Below are positions 6,428 to 14,948 of a DNA stretch of 19,918 nt, in pieces. The translations under genes and the position numbers were made by a program. A model generated the notes under the pieces. It was not told the origin of the DNA. It ran no database searches and was given only the letters and a program-made list of their open reading frames with translations. Numbering within the stretch: the stretch's first letter is position 1; every line of letters starts with the position of its first letter. Location of the stretch: the NCBI GenBank assembly GCA_003142495.1, contig PLMM01000165.1, positions 1,220-21,137 of the forward strand, given 5' to 3'. This DNA is from Gemmatimonadota bacterium (GTDB lineage Bacteria; Gemmatimonadota; Gemmatimonadetes; Gemmatimonadales; Gemmatimonadaceae).

Positions 6428-8587
6428 ATGCGCGTCCTACCGCTCGTGAGCGCGTTGGCGCTCTGCGCCCTCGCAATCTCCTCAGCCAACGCTCCGAAGC
6501 TCGCCGCCCAGTCGTCGCCGCACTATCCGGTGGCGCGCAAGAGCGATCAGAGCGACAGCTATTTCGGCAAGTCCGTCGCCGATCCGTATCGATGGCTGGA
6601 GGACACGGACTCGCCCGAGACGAAGCAGTGGGTCGAGGCGGAGAACGCGCTGACCTTCCAGTATCTGAATGCGATTCCCGAGCGCGCCTCCATCAAGGAG
6701 CAGCTCACCCGCGTCTGGAACTATCCGAAGTACGCGGTGCCGATCAAGCGCGGGAAGGACTACTTCATCACCGAGAACAGCGGGCTGCAGAATCAGGCCG
6801 TGATCTACATGCAGCGCGGGCTCAAGGGCGTGCGCAAGCTCGTGCTCGACCCGAACACGCTCTCCACCGACGGAACGGTCGCTCTCGGGCCGTGGGACGC
6901 GACGGAGAACGGGAAGTATCTCGCGTACGGCGTCGCCGCGGCGGGATCGGACTGGGAAGAGATCCGCGTGCGCGATCTCGAGAAGGGTGTCGACCTTCCC
7001 GACACGCTCAAGTGGGTGAAGTTCTCGAACATCGCGTGGACCAAGGATCATAAGGGCTTCTTCTATTCGCGCTTCGACGAGCCGACGAGCGGGAACGCGA
7101 TGCTCGCGAAGAACACCGGGCAGAAGCTCTACTATCATCTCCTGGGCGAGCCGCAGGCGAAGGACCAGCTCATTCTCGCGCGCCCCGATCATCCGCAGTG
7201 GAACATCAACGCGACGGTCAGCGACGACGGCGAGTACGCGATCATCTACGTGTTCGATGGGACGAATCCGAACAACCGGATCTTCTTCATCGACATGATC
7301 AATCCGGGGAAGCCGAAGCTCGGCAATCCGCTCGTCACGCTCATCGACAACGAAGATTCGGAGAACCGCGTGATCGACAACGCGGGCGACATCTTCTTTC
7401 TCCAGACCAGCCTCGACGCCCCACTCGGCCGCGTCGTTTCCGTCGACATCAACAAGCCCGCGAAGAAGTACTGGCGCGCGTTGATTCCCGAGGGCTCCGA
7501 CAAGATGCAGGACGTGGAGCTGATCGGCGGACACTTCGTCGTGAACGTGCTCAAGGATGCGCACTCGGTGCTGCAGCTGTACGCGCTGCGCGGGAACATG
7601 GTCGCGACGATCAAGCTCCCGGGCATTGGCACGATCGCGGCGATCTCCGGAAAGCCGAACGAGTGGGAAATGTTCTACTCGTACGTGTCGTACCTGCAAC
7701 CGGCGTCCGTCTATCGCTACGACATCGAGAAGCGCGTGCAGATGCCCTTTCTCGTAGCCAAGGTTCCGCTCGACAGCACGACCTACGAGACGAAGCAGCT
7801 GTTCGCGACGGGGAAGGAGGGCACGAAGATCCCGATCTTCGTCACTGCCAAGAAGGGGCTCACACTCGACGGCTCGAATCCGACGATTCTCTACTCCTAC
7901 GGCGGCTTCGACATCAACATGACGCCGGCGTTCTCGCCGTCGATGCTGCAGTGGGTCTCGATGGGCGGCGTATACGCGGTGGCCGTGATCCGCGGCGGCG
8001 GCGAGTACGGGCGCGCGTGGCACGAGGCAGGGATGCTCGCGAAGAAGCAGAACGTCTTCGACGACTTCATCGCGAGCGCGGAGTATCTGATCGCGCAGAA
8101 GTACACGTCGTCGAAGAAGCTCGCGATTCGCGGCGGCTCCAATGGCGGGCTGCTCATCGGCGCGGTGGAGACGCAGCGTCCCGATCTCGCCGCGGTCGCA
8201 CTGCCGGCGGTCGGCGTGATGGACATGCTGCGCTACCAGAAGTTCACGATCGGCGGCGCGTGGGCGCCCGAGTACGGCACCTCGGATGACTCCACGCAAT
8301 TCAAGACACTCTTCGCGTACTCCCCGTTGCACAACATCAAGCCCGGCGTCTCGTATCCCGCGACGCTGATCGAGACCGCAGACCACGATGATCGCGTCGT
8401 GCCGGGGCACTCGTTCAAGTACGCGGCGACGCTGCAGGCCGCGCAGGCCGGACAGGCGCCGGTGCTCATTCGCATCGACACGAAGGCGGGGCACGGCGGC
8501 GGCAAGCCGACGTCGAAGCAGATCGACGCCGCGACCGACGAGCTCGCGTTCGTCGCGAAGAATCTGGGGATGTCGCTGACGCCGTGA
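6428..8587 (+). CDS. secreted prolyl oligopeptidase (family S9A)
   Basis: 719 residues from ATG 6428. An in-frame upstream start at 6368 is rejected because the ATG at 6428 begins a clean signal peptide (about 1-28, ending KLAAQ). Prolyl oligopeptidases cut short peptides after proline. The N-terminal signature DPYRWLEDTDSPE is followed by the seven-bladed propeller region and the alpha/beta-hydrolase domain (from about 430). The catalytic triad is visible: Ser571 in RGGSNGG, Asp654 in DHDDRVVP (with Arg656, which corresponds to the substrate-binding Arg of the porcine enzyme), and His689 in KAGHGGGKPT. Length is normal for the family. It is probably periplasmic or exported, and may act with the M24 and M61 exported peptidases near the right end. 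A perfect 7-base hairpin (GCAAGAG 8590-8596, CTCTTGC 8613-8619) just after the stop has no T-run. Confidence 0.95.
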   Translation: MRVLPLVSALALCALAISSANAPKLAAQSSPHYPVARKSDQSDSYFGKSVADPYRWLEDTDSPETKQWVEAENALTFQYLNAIPERASIKEQLTRVWNYPKYAVPIKRGKDYFITENSGLQNQAVIYMQRGLKGVRKLVLDPNTLSTDGTVALGPWDATENGKYLAYGVAAAGSDWEEIRVRDLEKGVDLPDTLKWVKFSNIAWTKDHKGFFYSRFDEPTSGNAMLAKNTGQKLYYHLLGEPQAKDQLILARPDHPQWNINATVSDDGEYAIIYVFDGTNPNNRIFFIDMINPGKPKLGNPLVTLIDNEDSENRVIDNAGDIFFLQTSLDAPLGRVVSVDINKPAKKYWRALIPEGSDKMQDVELIGGHFVVNVLKDAHSVLQLYALRGNMVATIKLPGIGTIAAISGKPNEWEMFYSYVSYLQPASVYRYDIEKRVQMPFLVAKVPLDSTTYETKQLFATGKEGTKIPIFVTAKKGLTLDGSNPTILYSYGGFDINMTPAFSPSMLQWVSMGGVYAVAVIRGGGEYGRAWHEAGMLAKKQNVFDDFIASAEYLIAQKYTSSKKLAIRGGSNGGLLIGAVETQRPDLAAVALPAVGVMDMLRYQKFTIGGAWAPEYGTSDDSTQFKTLFAYSPLHNIKPGVSYPATLIETADHDDRVVPGHSFKYAATLQAAQAGQAPVLIRIDTKAGHGGGKPTSKQIDAATDELAFVAKNLGMSLTP

Positions 8588-8663
8588 CGGCAAGAGGCGG
8601 TCGCGCGCGCGGCTCTTGCTCGCGTGCGACTGCCGGCGCAGCTTACCGCGCGTGACCGCTGCA

Positions 8664-9245
8664 ATGCCGTTTTTCGATCTCGCCATTTACGTGCTGCGCA
8701 TCGCGCTGCTCGTTGCGGGCGGCATCTTTCTCATTATCGCGGTGCTCGATTGGTCGGTGCGCACGCGCCGGCTCAATCCGTTCTCGAGCGTGGCGCGCTT
8801 CTGTCGCCGTGTAATCGACCCGATGCTCGTGCCAATCGAGTCGCGCGTGGTGCGCGCGGGCGGGATCCCGAGTCAGGCGCCCTGGTGGGGACTCGCCGCG
8901 GTGGTCGTGATCGGCGTGCTGCTCATAGTGGCGCTGCAGTTCGTGCGCACGGCCGTTCTCTCGGTAGCCTTCGCCGCGAGCGAAGGCGGCATGGGGATCC
9001 TGGCGCTGGTGATCGAGTCGGCATTCGAGCTTCTCAAGATCGCGCTAATCGTGCGCGTGGTCGTCTCATGGATTGGGATGCGCTACTCCTGGTGGGCCCG
9101 AGCGGCGTACACGCTCACCGACTGGCTGGTGAAGCCGATCGCGCGTGTGCTGCCGTCCTTCGGCATGATGGACTTCTCACCTCTTGCCGCGTACTTCGTG
9201 ATCTACGTCGTTCAGATCGCCGTAATGAGTTCCATTTTTCGCTGA
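8664..9245 (+). CDS. YggT-family integral membrane protein, two repeats
   Basis: 193 residues from ATG 8664 (MPFFDLAIYVLRI); an in-frame extension to 8616 is not hydrophobic and is rejected. The protein has about four membrane helices in two YggT-like halves. The first half carries LDWSVRTRRLNPFS and RVIDPMLVPIE; the second carries VVSWIG, LTDWLVKPIARVLPSFGMMDFSPLAAYFVIYV, the usual YggT signature with a Pro-rich loop between helices. YggT proteins are small inner-membrane proteins linked to osmotic or division-related phenotypes in some bacteria, with no settled mechanism. It is 76 bases after the prolyl oligopeptidase and could be co-transcribed with it. No strong Shine-Dalgarno is present. 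Confidence 0.85.
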   Translation: MPFFDLAIYVLRIALLVAGGIFLIIAVLDWSVRTRRLNPFSSVARFCRRVIDPMLVPIESRVVRAGGIPSQAPWWGLAAVVVIGVLLIVALQFVRTAVLSVAFAASEGGMGILALVIESAFELLKIALIVRVVVSWIGMRYSWWARAAYTLTDWLVKPIARVLPSFGMMDFSPLAAYFVIYVVQIAVMSSIFR

Positions 9246-9286
9246 CACTCGTCCTTCTCGCACGAGCCTCCCGCGCTTGTCGCGCG

Positions 9287-9315
9287 CGACGCTCGCCACT
9301 AGCTTGCAATACAAT
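9287..9315 (+). promoter_or_regulatory. probable promoter of the metH operon
   Basis: TACAAT at 9310-9315 matches 5 of 6 bases of the sigma-70 type -10 box and lies six bases before the first base of the SAM-II aptamer P1 (9321), so transcription would start almost exactly at the aptamer. The -35 region at the expected spacing (about 9287-9292) is GC-rich and does not match consensus; TTGTCG at 9277-9282 is too far away. The placement relative to the riboswitch is the main support. Confidence 0.5.
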
Positions 9316-9320
9316 TGATT

Positions 9321-9372
9321 CGTGGCGATTTACGGCAAATTGCGGCCACGTAAAACATTCCGCTAAAGCGCC
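9321..9372 (+). promoter_or_regulatory. SAM-II (metA-type) riboswitch
   Basis: The RNA matches the compact SAM-II pseudoknot class. P1 is CGUGGC (9321-9326) with GCCACG (9345-9350), perfectly paired. The loop begins with the conserved GAUUU and ends UUGCG; after P1 come UAAAACA and the conserved CGCUAAAG. The pseudoknot is formed by loop CGG (9333-9335) with CCG (9360-9362) and AAU (9338-9340) with AUU (9357-9359), separated by a small bulge. Known members bind S-adenosylmethionine and repress methionine/SAM genes. Here it precedes methionine synthase, a fitting target. The class is best known from Alphaproteobacteria. The related SAM-V class shares this core and cannot be excluded without a covariance search. 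Confidence 0.85.
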
Positions 9373-9373
9373 G

Positions 9374-9406
9374 GCTCAGTGCCCGCGCGTGCACTGGGCA
9401 TTTTTT
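9374..9406 (+). terminator. intrinsic terminator/attenuator directly after the SAM-II aptamer
   Basis: GCTCAGTGC (9374-9382) pairs over nine positions (one G-U) with GCACTGGGC (9391-9399), loop of eight bases, followed by ATTTTTT to 9406 and further T-rich sequence. It starts two bases after the aptamer and 47 bases before the metH start, so it can act as the OFF-state terminator of the riboswitch. I did not find a convincing anti-terminator partner, so it might instead act partly as a constitutive barrier. Confidence 0.82.
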
Positions 9407-9453
9407 GCTTTTGCACGCTGCGCTGTTCGCCGGCGGCGTCTTCAGCCTACGAT

Positions 9454-12400
9454 ATGCCACCACAACGCTTCCCCTCCGCTTATCTCGATGCCCTCGCTCG
9501 CCGCGTCCTCATCTACGACGGCGCGATGGGAACGAACATCCAACGTGCAGGACTCACCGCCGCGGATTACGGCGGACAGTCGCTCGAGGGGTGCAACGAC
9601 AACCTCGTGCTCACTCGCCCGGACGTCATTCAGGCCATCCACGAGTCCTTTCTCGCGGTGGGCTGCGACGTCGTCGAGACGTGCACCTTCCAGAGCACGC
9701 CGCGCCGCCTCACCGAGTGGGGGCTCGGCGACAAGACCGACGCGATCAACGTAGGCGCCGCCAAACTCGCGCGCGCGGCGTGCGAGAAGTTCGCGACGCC
9801 GGAATGGCCGCGCTTCGTCGCCGGCTCGATGGGCCCCACCGGGATGCTCCCCTCCAGCGCCGACGCCACGCTCTCCGACATCTCCTTCGGCGAGCTGGCC
9901 GAGAACTACTACAGCCAAGCGAAGGGGCTCGTCGAAGGAGGTGTAGATGTTCTACTCATCGAGACCTCCCAGGACATCCTCGAGGTAAAGGCCGCGATCT
10001 CCGGCATCGAGCGGCTGTTCGCGGAGCTCGGGCGGCGCGTCGCACTACAGGCGCAGGTCACGCTCGACACGAGTGGCCGCATGCTCCTCGGCACCGACAT
10101 CGCGAGCGCGATGACGACGCTCGAGTCGCTCGGCGTCGACGTGATCGGACTCAATTGTTCGACGGGCCCGGAGCACATGCGCGAGCCCATCCGCTACCTC
10201 GGCGAGCACGCGCGGCTACCGATCTCGGTGATCCCGAACGCGGGGCTCCCGCTCAACACCGGCATCGGCGAGGCGGTTTATCCGCTGGAGCCCGCGCCGA
10301 TGGCCGCCGCGCTCGCGGAGTTCGTGCACGACTTCGGCGTGCGGATCGTCGGCGGGTGCTGTGGTACGACACCCGAGCATCTGAGTGCAATCGTCGCCGC
10401 CGTGAAAAAAGTGGAGGCGAAGCACGAGAAGCCGGAGCGCCCGGAGACGCACATCCCGCGCGTGTCGTCGGCGATGCGCGCGATCACGCTGCACCAGGAC
10501 CCGCCGCCGCTGCTCATCGGCGAGCGCGTGAATGCGCAGGGCTCGCGCAAGGTGAAGCGGCTGCTGCTGGCCGAGGACTACGAAGGAATCGTGCAGGTGG
10601 CGCGCGAGCAGATGGAAGCGGGCGCGCACGTGCTCGACGTCTGCGTCGCGGTTACCGAGCGCGCGGACGAAGCGGTGCAGATGTCGGAGGTCGTGCGGCT
10701 GCTCTCGATGAGCGTCGAGTCGCCAATCATGATCGACTCCACCGAGCTCGACGTCATCAAGGCGGCGCTCGAGCACATTCCCGGGCGGGCGATCGTGAAC
10801 TCGATCAACATGGAAAACGGCCGCACGCGCATCGACAGCGTGCTTCCGGTGGTGAAGGCGAACGGCGCGGCGGTGGTCGCGCTCACGATCGACGAGGTCG
10901 GGATGGCGAAGACGGCGGAGCGGAAGCTCGAGATCGCGCGCCGCATCCACGAGATAGCGACGACGGAGTACGGGCTCGAGCCGGAGGATATCATCTTCGA
11001 CGCGCTCACCTTCACGCTCGCGACGGGCGAGGCCGAGTGGCTCGACTCGGCGCATCAGACCATCGATGGGATCAAGCTGATCAAGCGCGAGCTCCCCGGC
11101 GTCTTCACGAGCCTGGGCGTGAGCAACGTGAGCTTCGGCCTCGACCAGCATGCGCGCGCGGTGCTCAACTCGGTGTTCCTGCACCACTGCGTAAGTGCGG
11201 GGCTCGACATGGCGATCGTGAATCCGGCGCACGTGACGCCGTACGTGGAGATCCCGGCAGGCGAGCGCGCGCTCGCGGACGACATGGTGTTCAACCGTCG
11301 CCCGGATTCGCTGCAGCGCTTCATCGAGCACTTCGCCGCGCGCGGGCCGAACGCCGCAGCGGAAGCCGCGAGTGGCGCGGCGGATGCGACCGCGATGGAG
11401 CCGGACGAGCGCGTGCGCTGGCACGTGCTCTACCGCAAGAAGGACGGCGTCGAGGCGGCGCTCGATGCGGCCGGCGTGCGCGAGAACCCCGTGCGCGTGC
11501 TCAACGAGGTGCTCCTCCCCGCGATGAAGGAGGTCGGCGACCGCTTTGGCGCGGGCGATCTCATTCTCCCCTTCGTGCTGCAGAGCGCCGAGGTGATGAA
11601 GAAGGCCGTGGCGCATCTCGAGAAGTTTCTCGAGCGCAAGGAAGGGTACACGAAGGGAAAGGTCGTGCTCGCAACGGTGTACGGCGACGTGCACGACATC
11701 GGGAAGTCGCTCGTGAACACGATTTTGTCGAACAACGGCTACACCGTGTACGACCTCGGCAAACAGGTGCCGGTGAACACGATCATCGACAAGGCGATCG
11801 AGGTGGGCGCGACGGCGATTGGATTGTCGGCGCTGCTGGTGTCGACGTCGAAGCAGATGCCGATCTGCGTGCAGGAGCTCGACCGTCGCGGACTCGACTT
11901 TCCTGTGCTGATAGGCGGCGCGGCGATCAACCGGCGCTTCGGGCGCCGCGCGATGTTCCTCGAGAACGAGCGCGCGTACGCACCGGGCGTCTTCTATTGC
12001 AAGGACGCATTCGAGGGGCTCGACACGATGGAGTCGCTCATCGACGCGGACAAAAAGGGCCCGATGCTGCTCGAGCTCATCGACAGCGCGCGCAAGGATG
12101 TGTTCCTGCGCACCGCGGTTGGAAAGGACATCTCGCACGGCGACAGCGCGGGCCAGCGCAGCGCCGTGATCGCGAACAATCCGGTTCCCAAGCCGCCCTT
12201 CTGGGGCGCGAAGGTGAAGCGGGACATTCCGATCGCCGAGGTGCTCGCGCTCCTCGACATCGATGAGCTCTTCCGTCTGCAGTGGGGCGGTCGCGGCTCC
12301 GGGCCCGCGTGGGAGAAGGCGGTGCGCGAGGAGTTCCGCCCCACGCTCGCGCGACTCTCCGAGAGCGCCGAGCGCGAGAAGTGGCTCGCGCCGCAGACGG

Positions 12401-12981
12401 TGTACGGTTACTTCCCCGTGCAGTCGAGCGGCAACGATCTCATCGTGTACGATCCCGCCGCGATGCAGAGCGACGGCGGATCGCTGCGCGAGATCACGCG
12501 CTTTCCCTTCCCTCGCCAGGAAGGACGCGAGCATCTCTGCCTCGCCGACTACTTCCGCTCCGTGGAATCCGGCGACGTGGATGTCGCGGCATTCCAGATC
12601 GTGACGGTGGGCGACGAGGCTACGCGACGCTTCGAGGTGCTGCAGGAGAAAGGCGAGTTCTCGGAGGCGTACTACCTGCACGGCCTCGGCGTCGAGGCCG
12701 CGGAGGCGACGGCGGAGTGGGTGCATCAGCTCATTCGCCGCGAGATGGGAATCCCGGATACCCAAGGGAAGCGCTACTCGTGGGGATATCCCGCGTGTCC
12801 CGATCTCGAGGGCCACGCGCAGCTCTTCAAGCTCCTCCCCGCCACAGAGGCGCTCGGCATCGAGCTCACGTCGGCCTTCCAGCTGATGCCCGAGCAGTCG
12901 ACGGCGGCGATCGTCGTGCATCATCCGCAGGCGAAGTACTACGTGGTGCGCGGCGCGGCGGCCGAGACGGAGGCCGCGTGA
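9454..12981 (+). CDS. metH: cobalamin-dependent methionine synthase
   Basis: 1175 residues from ATG 9454; an in-frame start at 9379 lies inside the terminator hairpin and is rejected. MetH moves the methyl group of 5-methyl-tetrahydrofolate to homocysteine through methylcobalamin. All modules are present: homocysteine domain (about 10-320) with DGAMGT and zinc ligands Cys235 (GLNC), Cys302 and Cys303 (GGCCGTTPEH); pterin-binding domain (about 350-610) starting LLIGERVNAQGSRK; cobalamin cap (about 655-726); cobalamin domain (about 734-870) with GDVHDIGKSLV, where His747 is the lower cobalt ligand; and the SAM-binding reactivation domain (about 915-1170) with RYSWGYPACPD. Slightly shorter than the E. 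coli enzyme (1227 residues), mainly in linkers. Its stop overlaps the next gene as GTGA. Predicted to be shut off at high SAM by the upstream riboswitch. Confidence 0.98.
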   Translation: MPPQRFPSAYLDALARRVLIYDGAMGTNIQRAGLTAADYGGQSLEGCNDNLVLTRPDVIQAIHESFLAVGCDVVETCTFQSTPRRLTEWGLGDKTDAINVGAAKLARAACEKFATPEWPRFVAGSMGPTGMLPSSADATLSDISFGELAENYYSQAKGLVEGGVDVLLIETSQDILEVKAAISGIERLFAELGRRVALQAQVTLDTSGRMLLGTDIASAMTTLESLGVDVIGLNCSTGPEHMREPIRYLGEHARLPISVIPNAGLPLNTGIGEAVYPLEPAPMAAALAEFVHDFGVRIVGGCCGTTPEHLSAIVAAVKKVEAKHEKPERPETHIPRVSSAMRAITLHQDPPPLLIGERVNAQGSRKVKRLLLAEDYEGIVQVAREQMEAGAHVLDVCVAVTERADEAVQMSEVVRLLSMSVESPIMIDSTELDVIKAALEHIPGRAIVNSINMENGRTRIDSVLPVVKANGAAVVALTIDEVGMAKTAERKLEIARRIHEIATTEYGLEPEDIIFDALTFTLATGEAEWLDSAHQTIDGIKLIKRELPGVFTSLGVSNVSFGLDQHARAVLNSVFLHHCVSAGLDMAIVNPAHVTPYVEIPAGERALADDMVFNRRPDSLQRFIEHFAARGPNAAAEAASGAADATAMEPDERVRWHVLYRKKDGVEAALDAAGVRENPVRVLNEVLLPAMKEVGDRFGAGDLILPFVLQSAEVMKKAVAHLEKFLERKEGYTKGKVVLATVYGDVHDIGKSLVNTILSNNGYTVYDLGKQVPVNTIIDKAIEVGATAIGLSALLVSTSKQMPICVQELDRRGLDFPVLIGGAAINRRFGRRAMFLENERAYAPGVFYCKDAFEGLDTMESLIDADKKGPMLLELIDSARKDVFLRTAVGKDISHGDSAGQRSAVIANNPVPKPPFWGAKVKRDIPIAEVLALLDIDELFRLQWGGRGSGPAWEKAVREEFRPTLARLSESAEREKWLAPQTVYGYFPVQSSGNDLIVYDPAAMQSDGGSLREITRFPFPRQEGREHLCLADYFRSVESGDVDVAAFQIVTVGDEATRRFEVLQEKGEFSEAYYLHGLGVEAAEATAEWVHQLIRREMGIPDTQGKRYSWGYPACPDLEGHAQLFKLLPATEALGIELTSAFQLMPEQSTAAIVVHHPQAKYYVVRGAAAETEAA

Positions 12982-14891
12982 CCATCGCAACTGGCATTCG
13001 CGTTTCCGAGCGTCCCGACGTGCGCGAGATCGCCAATCCCGAGCGCATCATGGTGGCCGACGGCGCGATGGGCACGATGCTCTACTCGCGCGGCGTCTTC
13101 ATCAATCAGTGCTACGATGAGCTGAACGTGCGATCGCCGGAGCTCGTGCTCGACGTACATCGCGCGTACGTGAAAGCGGGCGCCGAGCTGCTCGAGACGA
13201 ACTCATTCGGCGCGAATCGCCTCAAGCTCGCGCAGTACGGGCTCGAGAATCACGTTGCGGAGTTCAACAAGCGCGCGGCCGAGATCGCACGCGAGGCTGC
13301 GGGCGCCAACGTGCTCGTCGCCGGCGCCGTCGGCCCGCTCGGCGTTCGCATCGAGCCCTTCGGCGCCACGAGCCGCGAGGAGGCGCGCGATCACTTTCGC
13401 GAGCAGATGCACGCGCTCCTCGAGGGTGGCGCCGACTGCTTCCTCCTCGAGACCTTCGGCGACCTGGGCGAGATCGAGCAGGCGCTTGCCGCCGCGCGCG
13501 AGCTCTCGCTCACGACGCCCGTCATCGCGCAGATGACGATCGGCCAGGATGGGCTCACCCCCTTCGGCGCGACGCCCGAAGATGTCGCACGCACGCTCGA
13601 CGAGTGGGGCGCGGATGTCATCGGCCTCAACTGCTCCGTGGGTCCGCAGGCGATTCTCGAGGCGATCGAGCGAATGGCGGCGGTGACGAAGCGAAAGCTG
13701 AGCGCGCAGCCGAACGCCGGCATGCCTCGCGATGTCTCCGGACGCACGATGTACATGGCGAGCCCGGAGTACATGGCGAGCTACGCGCGCCACTTCATCC
13801 AGGCCGGCGCGAAGCTGATCGGCGGATGCTGCGGAACGACGCCCGAGCACATCAAGGCGCTCGTCGATGGCATTCGCCCGCTCATGCCGCGCAACCAGCG
13901 CAAGCCGAGCGTGCGCTATCAGATGCCGCACACGCTCGGCCTCGATGAATCGAATGGCGAGGGCCCCGCCGCGGCAGTCGGCGTCGAGGAGATGCCCTTC
14001 GCGCGCCGGTCGCGCTGGGCGGGGAAGATCGCGCGCAACGAGTTCGTCACCTCGGTGGAGATCGTGCCGCCTCGCGGCGTCGATGCGACTTCGATGCTCG
14101 AGGGAGTCTCGGCGCTCAAGGTTGCCGGCGTCGACGCCGTGAACGTTCCCGACGGCCCGCGCGCGCAGAGCCGCATGGGCGCGCTCATGACGAGCCTCCT
14201 CATCGAGCAGCGCATCGGCATGGAGACGGTCACGCACTACTGCTGCCGCGACCGCAATCTCCTCGGCATGCTCAGCGATCTGCTCGGTGCGTCCGCGATG
14301 GGGCTGCGCAATCTGCTCATCATCACGGGCGATCCGCCGAAGATGGGACCCTATCCCGATGCGACGGCGGTATTCGACATCGATTCGATCGGGCTGACGA
14401 ATCTCGTGAGCCGCTTGAACAAGGGACTCGATCCGGGTGGCAATTCCCTCGGGAGCAAGACGGCATTCACGATCGGCGTGGGCGTGAACCCCGCGGCGAT
14501 CGATCCGCAATACGAGCTGCGGCGCTTCGAGTGGAAGGTCGACGCGGGCGCGGAGTACGCGATCACGCAGCCGGTGTTCGATGTGGCCCAGCTCGAGAAG
14601 TTTCTCGAGTCGATCGCGCACGTGCGCATCCCGATCGTCGCGGGGATCTGGCCGCTCGTCTCCGCGCGCAACGCCGAGTTTCTCGCGAACGAGGTGCCGG
14701 GAGTCGTGGTGCCCGAGGCGGTGCTCGCGCGGATGCGAAAGGCGAGCGAGAAGTCGAAGGAGCACGCCGTGGCCGAAGGGATCGCGATCGCGCGCGAGAT
14801 GCTGGAGCGCGTGCGGGGCTCGGTGCAGGGGGCGCAGGTCTCGGCCCCGTTCGGCAAGGTCGAGCTGGCAGTGAAGGTGTTCGAGAGCTGA
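12978..14891 (+). CDS. yitJ: fused homocysteine S-methyltransferase / methylenetetrahydrofolate reductase
   Basis: 637 residues from GTG 12978, whose last two bases begin the metH stop (GTGA), implying coupled translation. The N-terminal half (about 15-315) is a homocysteine S-methyltransferase domain like the first module of MetH: VADGAMGTML, Cys219 in GLNCSVGP, Cys284 and Cys285 in GGCCGTTPEH as zinc ligands. A linker (about 315-350) leads to a methylenetetrahydrofolate reductase domain (about 350-620) with TSVEIVPPRG (Glu361, equivalent to the catalytic Glu28 of E. coli MetF), LLIITGDPPK and a typical YAITQPVFD. The arrangement matches Bacillus YitJ (612 residues). It supplies 5-methyl-tetrahydrofolate to MetH; the methyl donor used by its own transferase half is uncertain. 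No separate metF is in the window. Confidence 0.95.
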   Translation: MTIATGIRVSERPDVREIANPERIMVADGAMGTMLYSRGVFINQCYDELNVRSPELVLDVHRAYVKAGAELLETNSFGANRLKLAQYGLENHVAEFNKRAAEIAREAAGANVLVAGAVGPLGVRIEPFGATSREEARDHFREQMHALLEGGADCFLLETFGDLGEIEQALAAARELSLTTPVIAQMTIGQDGLTPFGATPEDVARTLDEWGADVIGLNCSVGPQAILEAIERMAAVTKRKLSAQPNAGMPRDVSGRTMYMASPEYMASYARHFIQAGAKLIGGCCGTTPEHIKALVDGIRPLMPRNQRKPSVRYQMPHTLGLDESNGEGPAAAVGVEEMPFARRSRWAGKIARNEFVTSVEIVPPRGVDATSMLEGVSALKVAGVDAVNVPDGPRAQSRMGALMTSLLIEQRIGMETVTHYCCRDRNLLGMLSDLLGASAMGLRNLLIITGDPPKMGPYPDATAVFDIDSIGLTNLVSRLNKGLDPGGNSLGSKTAFTIGVGVNPAAIDPQYELRRFEWKVDAGAEYAITQPVFDVAQLEKFLESIAHVRIPIVAGIWPLVSARNAEFLANEVPGVVVPEAVLARMRKASEKSKEHAVAEGIAIAREMLERVRGSVQGAQVSAPFGKVELAVKVFES

Positions 14892-14948
14892 GCGCTGGGC
14901 ACGGATCCGGCTATATTCACGGGTCCCTGGCTGAGGCGAGGAGCAACG

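Noticed and set aside
8590-8619. Perfect 7-base hairpin after the prolyl oligopeptidase as a terminator
   Set aside because: No T-run follows and the next gene starts shortly after, so intrinsic termination is not supported.
6482-8686. 734-codon open frame on the minus strand
   Set aside because: Exact shadow of the prolyl oligopeptidase gene, whose catalytic triad is intact; the antisense product is Arg/Leu/Val-rich without recognisable domains.
9379-9453. Earlier in-frame start for metH
   Set aside because: It lies in the attenuator hairpin, the added 25 residues are unlike MetH N-termini, and the known DGAMGT region follows naturally from ATG 9454.
10216-12990. 924-codon open frame on the minus strand
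   Set aside because: Shadow of metH with His/Arg-rich composition and no motif.
14912-14917. TATATT upstream of cbiX as a promoter
   Set aside because: A reasonable -10 by itself, but no -35 at proper spacing; noted under cbiX, not listed as a feature.
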